Assembly (NCBI RefSeq): GCF_008365375.1
Contig: NZ_QOKW01000004.1
Coordinates: forward strand, 277,396-341,395
Length of the DNA stretch: 64,000 bases
Direction of reading: 5' to 3'
DNA from: Roseomonas genomospecies 6
GTDB lineage: Bacteria; Pseudomonadota; Alphaproteobacteria; Azospirillales; Azospirillaceae
Below the pieces are notes generated by a model that saw only the letters and a program-made list of their open reading frames with translations, was not told where the DNA came from and searched no databases. Numbering within the stretch: position 1 is the stretch's first letter; each line of letters starts with the position of its first letter. Shown here piece by piece: positions 40,617 through 49,864 of this stretch. The position numbers and the translations under genes are program-made.

Positions 40617-41101
40617 GAGTGGCATATCTTCCGTCTCCTGTCTCGGAAGACCGCGTTCCGTGCCGGAACGGCCGTGAACCAACAGACTTCCAATCATGTT
40701 CGGCACCACCCTGTCCACGGCGCCCATCGCCAGCCCCATCGTCAGCGGGACCGGTGAGCGCCTCACCTCAAGGACACGCGGCCCCCGAACAGCCGGAGCA
40801 TGGCAGCAAACCTCGTTCATATCCGCCCTTGCAACAGTTCGAGCACCTATTTTGGCAGTGGAGGAGCACCCCGCAAGTGGCAGGGCATCGCTCCATCTAC
40901 GACTTGGCCGTAGAAATAATCCCACGAGGCCTGTGGCAGACCCGAACAACGGACGGTGAAACGAGGATGGAATCGGTCTTCACCCGGCAGGCCGGAGGCC
41001 GGGCATGACCAGGGTATGATATTGAAAGCCGGGCTGTTTCCGTCGGGACGCCCTACCCTCCTCCGGACCATGGAGAAAGGGCGGGGCCGAACCGTGCCGT
41101 T
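40617..41101. other. Intergenic region upstream of ptsN
   Basis: About 485 bp between the dehydrogenase stop and the ptsN start, which must hold the ptsN promoter. An open plus-strand frame encodes a Trp- and Arg-containing stretch (FEHLFWQWRSTPQVAGHRS, then SIYDLAVEIIPRGLW) ending near 41008, but no ribosome site or family match supports it. A short GC-rich inverted repeat CCCGGC/GCCGGG lies near 40986-41006 without a T-run. I see nothing else. Confidence 0.35.
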
Positions 41102-42046
41102 TCAGGCGAGCATCCGCACCGGCTCGCCCGCGTGCCAAGCGAGGATGTCGTCCAGCGCGTCGCGGTAGAAGACGTCGTAATTCTCGCGGGTGACGTAGCC
41201 CAGATGCGGGGTCAACACCGTGTTCGGGGCTTCCAGCCAGGGGCTTCCCGCGGGCAGAGGCTCCACGGGGAAGACGTCCAGCCCGGCGCCCGCGATGCGG
41301 TGTTCGTGCAGGGCCGCCAGCAGCGCGTCCCCGTCCACCAGACCGGCGCGCGCGGTGTTCACGAAGAAGGCGGAGGGCTTCATGGCGTCGATGTCCTCCG
41401 CCCCGACCACGCCGCGCGTCCGCTCGCTCAGCACCAGATGGAGGCTGACGACGTCGGAGGTGGCGAACAGGTCGCGCTTGTCCAGCCGGACCACGCCCGC
41501 CGCCGCCGCCCGCTCGTCGGTCAGGTTGGGGCTCCAGGCCGCGACCTGCATCCCGAAGGCCTGACCGACCCGCGCCACCTGGGTGCCCAGCTTGCCCAGA
41601 CCGACGAGGCCCAGGCGCTTGCCGGCCAGCCCCTGCGTCAGGCCGGCCTGCCAGCGCCCGCCGCGCAGGCCGCGCTCCTCCTGCGGGATGCGCTTCGCCA
41701 GGGCCAGGATCAGCCCCCAGGTCAGTTCCGCCGCCGGGGTGCCGGCCATGCCGGTTCCGCAGACGGTGATGCCGCGGGCCTTGCAGGCGTCCAGGTCGAT
41801 GGCGTTGTTGCGCCCTCCGGTGGTGACCAGAAGCCGCAGGTTCGGCAGCGATTCGATCAGCGAAGCGGGGAACGGCGTGCGCTCCCGCATGATGACCAGG
41901 ACGCTGTAGGGGGCGAGCGTCCCCGCCACCTCCGCCGCCGGGATCGGGCGTTCGAAGACCGTCAGCGCGCTGCCGTTGGGCAGGCGGTGCCATTCCGCCA
42001 GATCGCGCGCGACGTTCTGGTAATCGTCGAGGATGGCGATCTTCAT
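41102..42046 (-). CDS. D-2-hydroxyacid dehydrogenase family protein
   Basis: A 314-aa NAD(P)-dependent dehydrogenase. The nucleotide-binding motif is GLGKLG at 149-154. The catalytic triad is Arg233 (NTARAG), Glu262 (VFPVEP) and His281 (TPHLGY). The substrate-domain segment LVTTGGRNNAIDLDACKARGITVCGT is typical of the SerA/GhrA/formate-dehydrogenase superfamily. The protein is shorter than SerA and lacks an ACT domain, so phosphoglycerate dehydrogenase activity in serine synthesis is unlikely; glyoxylate/hydroxypyruvate or another 2-ketoacid is more likely. The start shares one base with the purC stop (TGATG), so the two are co-translated. The substrate is not determinable. Confidence 0.88.
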   Translation of the reverse strand: MKIAILDDYQNVARDLAEWHRLPNGSALTVFERPIPAAEVAGTLAPYSVLVIMRERTPFPASLIESLPNLRLLVTTGGRNNAIDLDACKARGITVCGTGMAGTPAAELTWGLILALAKRIPQEERGLRGGRWQAGLTQGLAGKRLGLVGLGKLGTQVARVGQAFGMQVAAWSPNLTDERAAAAGVVRLDKRDLFATSDVVSLHLVLSERTRGVVGAEDIDAMKPSAFFVNTARAGLVDGDALLAALHEHRIAGAGLDVFPVEPLPAGSPWLEAPNTVLTPHLGYVTRENYDVFYRDALDDILAWHAGEPVRMLA

Positions 42047-43029
42047 CACGGCTTCGCGAAGTACGGCGTCAGGTTGGCCCGGATGCGCTCCACGACCGGC
42101 GAGACCTCCGCCGGGACCTGGAAGGTCTGGCCGGTGATGGTCTCGAACGCGTCGATGTAGACGCGCGCGGCCTCCAGAACGACCTCCGCCGGGATTTCCG
42201 GGATCGGGTCCTTGTAGGGGTCGCAGCGCTGGGTCACCCAGCTCCGCACGAAGTCCTTGTCGAAGCTCTCCGGACGCTGCCCGGCCTCGTACCGCTCCGG
42301 ATAGCTGGCGGCGAACCAGTAGCGGCTGCTGTCCGGCGTGTGGATCTCGTCGGCCAGGATGATGTTGCCGGCCTCGTCGAAGCCGAACTCGTATTTGGTG
42401 TCCACCAGGATCAGGCCGCGCGCCGCCGCCATCTCCCGCCCGCGGGCGAAGAGGGCCAGCGCCTTGTCCGTCACCTCGTCCCACTGGGCCTGGGTCAGCA
42501 GCCCGCGCTCCACGATCTGGGCGGCGGTCAGTTCCTCGTCATGGCCGGCGTCGAAGGCCTTGGTGGTCGGGGTGATGATGGTTGCCGGAAGCTTCTGGTT
42601 CTCGCGCAGCCCGTCGGGGAAGACGTGGCCGTACATCTCCCGCCGGCCCTTCTTGTACATCGTCCACAGCGAGGTGCCGGTGGTGCCGGCCAGATAGTCG
42701 CGGACCACCACCTCCACCGGCATGATGGTCAGCCGCTTGGCGACCACCACGTTGGGGTCCGGGTACTCCAGGACGTGGTTCGGGCAGAGATCCTTCGTCG
42801 CCTCGAACCAATGGCGGGCGATCTGGGTCAGCACCTGTCCCTTGAAGGGGATGGCGGTCAGGATGATGTCGAAGGCCGACAGCCGGTCGGTGGCGATGAT
42901 GACGCGCCGCCCGTCGGGAAGGTCGTAATTTTCGCGCACCTTGCCCCGGTAGTGGTTGGGCAGCTCGGGAATGGCGGCGTCCTTGACGACGTTGGACAGA
43001 TGCGGAGCAAGCTGAGCGGTATCGACCAT
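42046..43029 (-). CDS. purC: Phosphoribosylaminoimidazole-succinocarboxamide synthase
   Basis: A 327-aa SAICAR synthetase, which joins CAIR and aspartate with ATP in purine synthesis. Visible family motifs are [26 protein letters not shown] at the N-terminus, [27 protein letters not shown] (signature 1 region), [31 protein letters not shown] (signature 2) and [10 protein letters not shown]. The length of about 300 or more fits the long, eukaryote/Bacteroidetes-like form rather than the 237-aa E. coli enzyme; many alphaproteobacteria carry this form in addition to the short one. The ATG at 43029 begins directly at the conserved region. Confidence 0.93.
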   Translation of the reverse strand: MVDTAQLAPHLSNVVKDAAIPELPNHYRGKVRENYDLPDGRRVIIATDRLSAFDIILTAIPFKGQVLTQIARHWFEATKDLCPNHVLEYPDPNVVVAKRLTIMPVEVVVRDYLAGTTGTSLWTMYKKGRREMYGHVFPDGLRENQKLPATIITPTTKAFDAGHDEELTAAQIVERGLLTQAQWDEVTDKALALFARGREMAAARGLILVDTKYEFGFDEAGNIILADEIHTPDSSRYWFAASYPERYEAGQRPESFDKDFVRSWVTQRCDPYKDPIPEIPAEVVLEAARVYIDAFETITGQTFQVPAEVSPVVERIRANLTPYFAKP

Positions 43030-43125
43030 GGTTCCAGATCCGGCAAAAGGGAGGCGCATGATAGCGCAATCGCCGCGCGGGGCCAGCGCGGTTATAGTCC
43101 CGAATCCGGGGAATGGGGACATCCG

Positions 43126-43839
43126 ATGCGGAAAACGGGAGAAATTCAGCTCTGGTATGCCGACCTGCGCGGGCTGGCGCACCGTTTGGAGGCGTTCCGC
43201 GCCCTGCTCTCCCCCGATGAGACGGCGCGGGCCGCCCGTTTCGCGACGGAGGAGCTTCGCATCCGCTGCGCGCTGAGGCGAGGGCTGCTGCGCCATCTGC
43301 TGGGGCAAGTCCTGGACCGCGCCCCGGCGGGTCTGGCCTTCTCCTACGGGCCGATGGGCAAGCCTTCCCTGCCCGGCGGCCCGGCCTTCAACCTCGCCGA
43401 CTGCAAGGACCATGTGCTGATCGCCGTCGCCCCCGGAGAGGCGGTGGAACTGGGCGTGGACATCGAACGTCTGCGTTCCGTGCCCGACGCCGCGGGCATC
43501 GCCGAGCGTTTCTTCGCCCCGGCGGAGCGCGCCGCCCTCGCCGCCTTGCCCGACGCGCTGCGGGACGAGGGGTTCCTGAACGGCTGGACCCGCAAGGAGG
43601 CCTTCATCAAGGCGACAGGCCAGGGCTTGACCACGCCGCTCGACCGCTTCGCGGTGGAACTGGCACCGGACCGCCCCGTCCGCCTGCTGAGCCTGGACGG
43701 CGCGCTGGAGGCCGGTGACGCGGCGGACTGGTCGCTGTTCGACCTGCGCCCGGCATCGGGACTGGTGGCCGCTCTGGCGGTGCGCGGCGGCGGCTGGCGC
43801 CCCGTGCTGCGTCCGGTGGCGGAGGCGTTCAGCGCCTGA
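43126..43839 (+). CDS. 4'-phosphopantetheinyl transferase, Sfp type
   Basis: A 237-aa enzyme that transfers phosphopantetheine from CoA to carrier proteins. The ATG at 43126 has GGGGA about 7 bp upstream. Diagnostic motifs are [26 protein letters not shown] (a degenerate F-N-x-S/D-H motif), [10 protein letters not shown] around 107-116 (Mg-binding D-x-E) and [15 protein letters not shown] around 153-167. It resembles the Sfp/HetI/Gsp group that serves secondary metabolism rather than AcpS. No carrier-protein synthase gene is in the window. It overlaps the convergent FHA gene by 11 bp. It is divergent from purC. Confidence 0.88.
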   Translation: MRKTGEIQLWYADLRGLAHRLEAFRALLSPDETARAARFATEELRIRCALRRGLLRHLLGQVLDRAPAGLAFSYGPMGKPSLPGGPAFNLADCKDHVLIAVAPGEAVELGVDIERLRSVPDAAGIAERFFAPAERAALAALPDALRDEGFLNGWTRKEAFIKATGQGLTTPLDRFAVELAPDRPVRLLSLDGALEAGDAADWSLFDLRPASGLVAALAVRGGGWRPVLRPVAEAFSA

Positions 43840-45700
43840 CGATTTCCCAGGCGATGCGCGCCGGTTCCTCCCCCAGCTCCGTGGAGCCGATCACGATCTC
43901 GCCCCGCGGCGGCAGCGGCACCGCTTCGCCCGGCGTCAGCCGCCGGGGCTCCGCCTCCCCCGGAACGGCGATCTGGGTGCCGTTGCGGCTGAGATCCTCC
44001 ACCACGAAGACGCCGTCCTGGCGCGACACCGCCGCGTGCCGGCGCGAGGCCGAGGCGATGTCCAGAACGAACTGGCATTGCGACGACCGCCCGATGACGA
44101 GCTGCGCCCCGTCCTCCGGAATCGCCTGTGTCTTGCCGCGCCAGAACAGCACCAGCCGCTCCGTCGCCGCCTTGGGCGCGTCGAGGAGGACGGTGTCCAC
44201 GGTCGCCCGCGTCACGGCGCGCCCATCCGGGCCCGCCAGCAGAGGCAAGCCGAGCGACCGTTCGCCGTCCGGAATCGCCGCGATCCTGGCGATCAGCCCC
44301 TCGGCCAGCGCCCGCGGGATGCCGGCGGCGCGCAGGCGGCGGCCAAGACCGCTGCGCACCTCCTCCACGCTGACCCCCGGGGCGACCAGTTCGCGGGCCG
44401 AGGTGATGCTTTCGAACTCGGCGGCCACCTGCCGGATCAGGGCGCTGAGCTTGTTGTGCCCGAAGGGGCTGGTGGCGAGGTCCAGCAGATAGCCGATGCG
44501 CTGGGCCGGAGCCGGCAGACGGACGGCCAACCGCTGCACCGCCGTATCGAACGGCGCGTCCTGCCCACCGGCACCCCACACCGTCTTGGCGCGCCGAGTC
44601 AGCGCCTCCGCCATGCCGGCGCCGCCCAGGAAGCCGTCGAAGTTGGTCAGCCGCTCCACGATGATGCCGAAGGATTTGCCTTCCGCGGAGTCGCCGGTGC
44701 GGGTCAGCGGGGTCAGTCCGGCCAGACCGCCCTGGATGCGCCGCAGCAGCGCCGTCCGCGTCTCCACGTACCCGCCGCCGCCCAGCGCGTTGGACAGGGC
44801 CAGAAGCTCGTCCGTGAAGGGCAGCCGGTCGTCCAGGTCACCGTGAACCGCCGCCACCAGACTTTGCAGCGCCGCCCCCAGGTCGGGCGCATAGCCGATC
44901 AGGGCGCGCACCGGCTCCCGCCCGTCCACGGTTTCCGCCAGGAACTGGTCCAGGACGCGGCGGGTCGCCTCCGCCTCCTCGTCCCGGTGGAAGCGCAGAA
45001 GCGCCTTGACCTTGCCGGGCCAGTCGCGGCAGGGCTCCAGCACGGCGCCGAAGGCGTGGGTGACCAGCCGGTCCCGCTCCTCCGGCGGGCGCTCCGCCAC
45101 CGCCTCCATCAGGCCGCCCAGCCCGCCGCGGGTCAGCGCGGTGTCGAAGGGGGCCAACGCGTCGGACGCCTGCGCCAGCTCCTTCAGGTCGGCGAACATC
45201 CGCAGGATCTGGTCGTGCCGTTCGAAGGGCTTCACGCCCAGCAGCGGCGCCTGGAGGGTGGCGAGCCGGCTGACCGCCGGGTTGAACAGCAGCGCCTCCC
45301 GCTCGAAATAGCGCAGCGGGTAGTAGCGGTGAAGCTGTTCGGCGGGGATCACCGCCTGATCGTCCCAATAGCCGCGCAACAGGCGCAGCAGAAGCATCCG
45401 GCTCTCGTAGGAAAAGAGCTGGAGCGCGTGGGAGCAGAGGGTGGCCGGGCCGACATCGGCCTCGTCGATGGGAGAGATGGTGGTGGGCTTGCCGCCGCCG
45501 GACGTGGACTTCTGGAAGATCACCTCTTCCTTGCCCGCCTGATTGACTTTCAGTATTCGGACAACCGGAAATTTCGCAAGACGAAGCAAATAGGCCGCGC
45601 GTTCCCGCGCCGCCGCCTCGTCGGGAAAGACGCCGTCGATGTTTGGCTTTCCGCCCTGCTCGACGACCACTTCGAAGGTGACGTTCCGGCGCCGTGACAT
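43829..45700 (-). CDS. FHA-domain protein with large uncharacterised N-terminal region
   Basis: A 623-aa cytosolic protein. The last 100 or so residues form a forkhead-associated domain: [31 protein letters not shown] with the phosphothreonine-binding GR-S-x(7)-S-R-x-H pattern, then [11 protein letters not shown]. The first 70 residues form a small alpha/beta domain ([18 protein letters not shown]), and the 70-510 region is helical without a family I know. FHA domains bind phosphothreonine, so the protein probably belongs to a Ser/Thr kinase circuit or a secretion regulator. No kinase or phosphatase gene is adjacent. ATG 45700 or 45703 starts the conserved region, but with a weak ribosome site. 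Its promoter region, shared with the divergent carboxypeptidase, contains a tandem 14-bp repeat. Confidence 0.75.
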   Translation of the reverse strand: MSRRRNVTFEVVVEQGGKPNIDGVFPDEAAARERAAYLLRLAKFPVVRILKVNQAGKEEVIFQKSTSGGGKPTTISPIDEADVGPATLCSHALQLFSYESRMLLLRLLRGYWDDQAVIPAEQLHRYYPLRYFEREALLFNPAVSRLATLQAPLLGVKPFERHDQILRMFADLKELAQASDALAPFDTALTRGGLGGLMEAVAERPPEERDRLVTHAFGAVLEPCRDWPGKVKALLRFHRDEEAEATRRVLDQFLAETVDGREPVRALIGYAPDLGAALQSLVAAVHGDLDDRLPFTDELLALSNALGGGGYVETRTALLRRIQGGLAGLTPLTRTGDSAEGKSFGIIVERLTNFDGFLGGAGMAEALTRRAKTVWGAGGQDAPFDTAVQRLAVRLPAPAQRIGYLLDLATSPFGHNKLSALIRQVAAEFESITSARELVAPGVSVEEVRSGLGRRLRAAGIPRALAEGLIARIAAIPDGERSLGLPLLAGPDGRAVTRATVDTVLLDAPKAATERLVLFWRGKTQAIPEDGAQLVIGRSSQCQFVLDIASASRRHAAVSRQDGVFVVEDLSRNGTQIAVPGEAEPRRLTPGEAVPLPPRGEIVIGSTELGEEPARIAWEIVRR

Positions 45701-45720
45701 CATGGGCGGGGCAACTCTTT

Positions 45721-45748
45721 CCCAAGGGTGTGGCCCCAAGGGTGTGGC
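45721..45748. repeat. Tandem 14-bp direct repeat in a divergent promoter region
   Basis: Two perfect adjacent copies of CCCAAGGGTGTGGC lie 20-48 bp upstream of the FHA gene start and about 110 bp upstream of the carboxypeptidase start. Paired direct repeats in a 160-bp divergent gap could be regulator binding sites. Confidence 0.7.
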
Positions 45749-45860
45749 GTCTTTTGGGACCTTCATGGTACGGGATACCACCCATATCCGCAGCAAGATT
45801 CCTCGAACCTCCCCGGATTGACTCGGATGCGGTGCCGGGCTTTGCGCTAGACTGCGGACC

Positions 45861-47318
45861 ATGCGGCTTCCGACCTTCTCCGTCCTGCTTCTGCTGGCCT
45901 GCCTGTCCGCGGTGTCGGCCTGCGCGTCCCCCTACGGCGCCACCGGTCCCGACGACCGGGAGGCGATCGCCCGCAGCGGTTTTTCCCCCGGCGACGTCGG
46001 TTATGTGCTGTTCGATCCGGACAGCGGCGCCGTCCTGGCCGAGCGGCAGCCCGCCAAGCCCTTCGTTCCGGCCTCCGTCGCCAAGCTGCCGGCCATGGCC
46101 GCCGCCCTGGCGGTGCTGGGGCCGGAGCACCGGTTCGAAACGACCCTGCACGTCACCGGGCGTCTGAGCGGCGGCGTTCTGGACGGCGACCTGATCCTGA
46201 GGGGCGGCGGCGATCCGTCGCTGTCCACGGAAGGTCTGATGGAACTGCTGCGGGACCTCGGGGCGCTGGGCGTCACGCGGGTGACCGGGCGTTTCCTCTA
46301 CGACACCTCCGCCCTGCCCGAGATGCCGGAGATCGACGCCGGGCAGCCCTGGACCGCCGGCTACAACACCGGGGTCGGGGCGCTGTCGCTGAACTTCAAC
46401 CGCTTCCGCTTCGATTGGGCGCGCCCCGCCGCCGCGGGGCAGCCGGTGCGGGTCGGCGCCTGGTCGGTGTCCGACACCGGACGGGTTCCGCTGGACAGCG
46501 TGACGGTGCAGCTCGCCACCGGGGCGGGGGGCGGGGCGGCCTTCACTCCCATCGCCGCCGCAAACGGCGAAGCGGAGGGCGAGCGTTGGCGCTTCGCCCC
46601 GCAGCCGGGCATGGCGGCCAGCCTGTGGCTTCCGGTCACCCGCCCCGGCTTGGCGGCGGCTCACGTCTTCCGCCGTTTGGCCGCGGAGTCCGGGATCGCC
46701 CTGCCCACCCCGGCGCCCGGCGCGGCGCCTCCCACCGCCACCCTGGCCGCCCTGCACCGCAGCGAGCCGCTGGAGGTCCTGGCCCGGCAGGTTCTTCGCT
46801 ATTCCAACAACCTGTCGGCGGAGCTGATCGGGCTGGCCGCCGCCCGGCGGCTGGACCCGGCGGTGCAGACGCTGCCGCAGTCGGCTACGGTGCTGACCGC
46901 ACCGGCCATGATGACGGCCCCGCCCACCGATTGGTCGGGTCTCCGGATGCTCAACCATTCGGGCCTCAGCGCGGCGTCGCGGATCACCCCCGCCCAGACG
47001 ATGGCGCTGATCCGCGGTGCCGGGCCGGCGGTGCTGGCCCTTCTGCCCGGCGAGGACGAGGGCAAGGCCCTGCCGCCCGGCGTGCGGGCCAAGTCGGGCA
47101 CGCTGGCCTATGCCAAGGCGCTGGCCGGCACGCTGACCACCGCGAACGGGCGGACGCTGGGCTTCGCCTTCTTCGTCACCGACGAGGAGCGGCGCGCCGC
47201 CATGGACCGCGCGATGGACCGCCGAATCGCCGAGATCCCCCCGGAGGCCCGCGCCTGGCTGGCCCGCGCCCGCAAGCTCCAGGCCGACCTGCTGGAGCTG
47301 TGGATCGCCGGTTTGTGA
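45861..47318 (+). CDS. dacB: D-alanyl-D-alanine carboxypeptidase/endopeptidase, PBP4 (S13) family
   Basis: A 485-aa penicillin-binding protein that trims or cuts peptidoglycan crosslinks. The N-terminus is a lipoprotein-type signal (lipobox VSAC, Cys21). Active-site motifs are S72-x-x-K75 in VPASVAKLPAM, SNN in LRYSNNLSAELIGLAAAR, and KSG in RAKSGTLAYAKALAGT, the S13 form of KTG. A long inserted domain between the first two motifs is characteristic of PBP4. The first ATG after the divergent promoter region is used. Lipidation is an inference; most PBP4 proteins are soluble periplasmic. Confidence 0.88.
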   Translation: MRLPTFSVLLLLACLSAVSACASPYGATGPDDREAIARSGFSPGDVGYVLFDPDSGAVLAERQPAKPFVPASVAKLPAMAAALAVLGPEHRFETTLHVTGRLSGGVLDGDLILRGGGDPSLSTEGLMELLRDLGALGVTRVTGRFLYDTSALPEMPEIDAGQPWTAGYNTGVGALSLNFNRFRFDWARPAAAGQPVRVGAWSVSDTGRVPLDSVTVQLATGAGGGAAFTPIAAANGEAEGERWRFAPQPGMAASLWLPVTRPGLAAAHVFRRLAAESGIALPTPAPGAAPPTATLAALHRSEPLEVLARQVLRYSNNLSAELIGLAAARRLDPAVQTLPQSATVLTAPAMMTAPPTDWSGLRMLNHSGLSAASRITPAQTMALIRGAGPAVLALLPGEDEGKALPPGVRAKSGTLAYAKALAGTLTTANGRTLGFAFFVTDEERRAAMDRAMDRRIAEIPPEARAWLARARKLQADLLELWIAGL

Positions 47319-47385
47319 CCGCGGCGCTTGGCGGAGAGCGACGGGCGGTTATACACTGCGACGGAATGCCCCACCGAGGTCACGG

Positions 47386-48018
47386 ATGCCGATCACCCCG
47401 CGTATGCGCCGAAATCAGCAGGGTTCCGACACGCCGGACATCGCCGCCAACCGATACCACGACCGGCGGCTGGGGGCGGAGGTGGTCAACATCGTGGTCG
47501 GCGGCTGCGTGGTCAGCGACGACCCGAACGTCGTCATCACAACCACGCTGGGCTCCTGCGTCGCCGCCTGCCTGTTCGATCCGGTCGCGGCCATCGGCGG
47601 GATGAACCATTTCCTTCTGCCCGACCACAACGGCGACCGGCTGTCCGTCGCCTCCCGCTACGGCAGCGCCGCCATGGAGCAGCTCATCAACCGGCTGCTG
47701 GCGGCGACGGGGCGGCGGGACCGGCTGCGCGCCAAGATCTTCGGCGGGGCCAGCGTCAACGGCGCCCCGCGCAGCGTCGGCATCGGCCAGCGCAACGTCG
47801 AGTTCGTCATGGAGTATCTGGCGGCGGAAGGCATCCCGACCATGAGCTGGGACGTCGGCGGCACGGCGGCCCGCGCGGTGCGCTTCTACCCCACCACGGG
47901 CCGGACCCAGCGCCGCCTGATCGCGGAGGAGACGGTGCGCGACATCGCACGGTCCGAAACCTCCTTCATGGACCGGCTGCGCAAAACCGGGATCGATGGC
48001 GATGTGGAGCTGTTCTAA
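47386..48018 (+). CDS. cheD: Chemoreceptor glutamine deamidase CheD
   Basis: A 210-aa cytosolic enzyme that deamidates glutamines in chemoreceptors. The catalytic Cys58 lies in TTTLGSCVAACLFDP, His75 in IGGMNHFLLP, and the FGGASVN and IGQRNVEFVMEYL motifs follow. The N-terminal 30 residues are a poorly conserved extension. The gene is about 4 kb from the CheW-CheR-MCP-CheA cluster and is separated from it by unrelated genes, so it may also serve another chemotaxis system in the genome. The next gene follows after 5 bp. Confidence 0.92.
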   Translation: MPITPRMRRNQQGSDTPDIAANRYHDRRLGAEVVNIVVGGCVVSDDPNVVITTTLGSCVAACLFDPVAAIGGMNHFLLPDHNGDRLSVASRYGSAAMEQLINRLLAATGRRDRLRAKIFGGASVNGAPRSVGIGQRNVEFVMEYLAAEGIPTMSWDVGGTAARAVRFYPTTGRTQRRLIAEETVRDIARSETSFMDRLRKTGIDGDVELF

Positions 48019-48023
48019 GCCCG

Positions 48024-48845
48024 ATGCTCCATGGATTGTCCCGCCTGCTGCCCACCATCGCGGACCAAAATCTCGACGAGGCCGCCGTCTACCGGCGGGA
48101 GGCGCTGTACGAGCGCCCGCGCCATGAACGCACCCGCGGCCTGACGCCCGCCGCCGGTCCCCTGCTCTGCCCGCTCTGCGGGCGGGAGGCGGCGCGTTTC
48201 CTGCCCTTCGGGCTGGGTGGGCGGCGCAACGCCCGCTGCCCGGATTGCGGATCGCTGGAGCGGCACCGCTTCCTGTGGACCTTCCTGGCGGAGCGGACGG
48301 ACATCCTGCGCCGGTCGCTGCGCATCCTGCACACCGCCCCCGAACCCTGCCTGGAACCGCTGCTGCGGGCAAGGCACGGGCGGCGCTACGTCACGCTGGA
48401 CCGTTTCAACCCCGGCGCCGACGTGCAGGCGGACCTGACCGGCCTGCCCTTTCCGGACGGCCATTTCGACCTCGTCCTGTCCAGCCATGTGCTGGAGCAT
48501 GTCCCCGACGACCGTGCCGCGTTGCGCGAGATCGCCCGCGTGCTGAAGCCCTCGGGGCGCGCCGTCCTGCTGTTCCCCTATGACCCGAAGGGGCCGACGC
48601 GGGAGGACCCGGCGATGGACACCCCCGCCAAGCGGCTGGCCGCCTTCGGCCATCCCTATCACTACCGGATTTATGGTACGGATACCCCCCAGCGCATGGC
48701 CGGGGCCGGGCTGGATGCCGCGCTCGTCGCCTCCACGGCGATGCTGAGCGCGCACCGGCGGCGGCGGCGGCGCATCAACCGCAACCACCTGTTCCTGGCG
48801 CGTCCCCTCGCCGGATCGGGCGGGGCGACCGGGGAGGGGTCATGA
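48024..48845 (+). CDS. SAM-dependent methyltransferase (type 11) with N-terminal zinc-ribbon motif
   Basis: A 273-aa protein. A CPLCG...CPDCG pair (about residues 48-73) forms a probable zinc ribbon. The C-terminal part is a class I methyltransferase: LDRFNPGADVQADLTGLPFPDGHFDLVLSSHVLEHVPDD contains the acidic AdoMet-contact motif and the typical LEHVPDD post-motif, followed by REIARVLKPSGRAVLLFP. The C-terminus is rich in Arg (HRRRRRRINRNH). It overlaps the next gene by 4 bp and lies 5 bp after cheD. The substrate is unknown; the architecture recalls methyltransferases of surface-glycan clusters. Confidence 0.78.
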   Translation: MLHGLSRLLPTIADQNLDEAAVYRREALYERPRHERTRGLTPAAGPLLCPLCGREAARFLPFGLGGRRNARCPDCGSLERHRFLWTFLAERTDILRRSLRILHTAPEPCLEPLLRARHGRRYVTLDRFNPGADVQADLTGLPFPDGHFDLVLSSHVLEHVPDDRAALREIARVLKPSGRAVLLFPYDPKGPTREDPAMDTPAKRLAAFGHPYHYRIYGTDTPQRMAGAGLDAALVASTAMLSAHRRRRRRINRNHLFLARPLAGSGGATGEGS

Positions 48846-49864
48846 GCCAAACCATCCGCATCGCCACCTTCAACCTGGAAAGCCTGGACGACACCGGCGA
48901 CCTGTCCTTCGAGGAGCGGGCCGCCGTGCTGCGCCCCCAGTTGGAGCGGCTGGACGCCGACATCCTGTGCCTTCAGGAGGTGAATGGCCAGCGCGAGGCG
49001 AAGGGGGAGCCGCGGACCCTGCGCGCGCTCGCCCGGCTGCTGGAAGGCGGCCCCTACGCCGGCTTCCACCGCACCTCCGGCGGCGAGGGGACCAGGCTGG
49101 CCGACCGCCACAACCTCGTGCTGGTCAGCCGCTGGCCGATCCTGGCGGCGCGGCAGTACCGGCAGGATCTGGTGCCCGCCCCGCAGGTCCGCATGGTCAC
49201 CGCCGACCCGGCCCAACCCGGCGGCGACGCCGTGACTTGGGACCGCCCGGTGCTGCATGGGGAGATCGGGCTGCCCGGCGGGCGCCGGCTGCACGTCTTC
49301 AACCTGCATCTGCGGGCGCCCATCGCCGCACCCGTGCCGGGGCAGAAGAAGAACGCCTCCACCTGGAAGAGCGTCGGCGGCTGGGCGGAGGGCTTCTATC
49401 TGGCCTCCATCAAGCGGGCCGGGCAGGCGCTGGAAGCCAGGCTGGCGGTGGAGCGGGTGTTCGACGCCGATCCGCAGGCGCTGATCCTGGTGGCCGGGGA
49501 CCTGAACGCGGAGATCGAGCAGACTCCCGTCCGCATCATCCGCGCCGACCTGGACGAGACGGGCAACGGCCATCTCGCCGGACGGTCGCTGGTGCCGCTG
49601 GAGCGCTCCGTCCCGGAGGAGCGGCGCTTCACCGTGCTGCACGGCGGGGACGCCGTGATGCTGGACCATCTTCTGGTGTCGCGCGCGCTGCTGGGCTGGT
49701 TCCGCTCCGCCGAAATCCACAACGAGGCGCTGGGGGACGAGCTGATCGCCCACGCCACGGTCAGCCATTCCCCGGAAAGTTACCACGCCCCGCTGGTCGC
49801 CCGCTTCGAATTGCCGGATCAGACGGTGACGGAGACCAGAGCGCCCGGGGAACCGGTGCCGTAG
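48842..49864 (+). CDS. Endonuclease/exonuclease/phosphatase family protein
   Basis: A 340-aa metal-dependent phosphoesterase fold. Conserved motifs in order are RIATFNLESLDD (N-terminal Asn), ADILCLQEVNGQ (catalytic metal Glu), HNLVLVSRWPI, LHVFNLHLRAP (His), LILVAGDLNAEI (the GDLN/D motif) and MLDHLLVSRALL with VSHSPESYHAPLVARF near the end (D-x-x-x-S and S-H/D-H equivalents). No signal peptide is visible. Members cleave nucleic acids, inositol phosphates or sphingomyelin, so the substrate cannot be stated. The 3' end overlaps the convergent FlaG-like gene by 46 bp. Confidence 0.82.
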   Translation: MSQTIRIATFNLESLDDTGDLSFEERAAVLRPQLERLDADILCLQEVNGQREAKGEPRTLRALARLLEGGPYAGFHRTSGGEGTRLADRHNLVLVSRWPILAARQYRQDLVPAPQVRMVTADPAQPGGDAVTWDRPVLHGEIGLPGGRRLHVFNLHLRAPIAAPVPGQKKNASTWKSVGGWAEGFYLASIKRAGQALEARLAVERVFDADPQALILVAGDLNAEIEQTPVRIIRADLDETGNGHLAGRSLVPLERSVPEERRFTVLHGGDAVMLDHLLVSRALLGWFRSAEIHNEALGDELIAHATVSHSPESYHAPLVARFELPDQTVTETRAPGEPVP

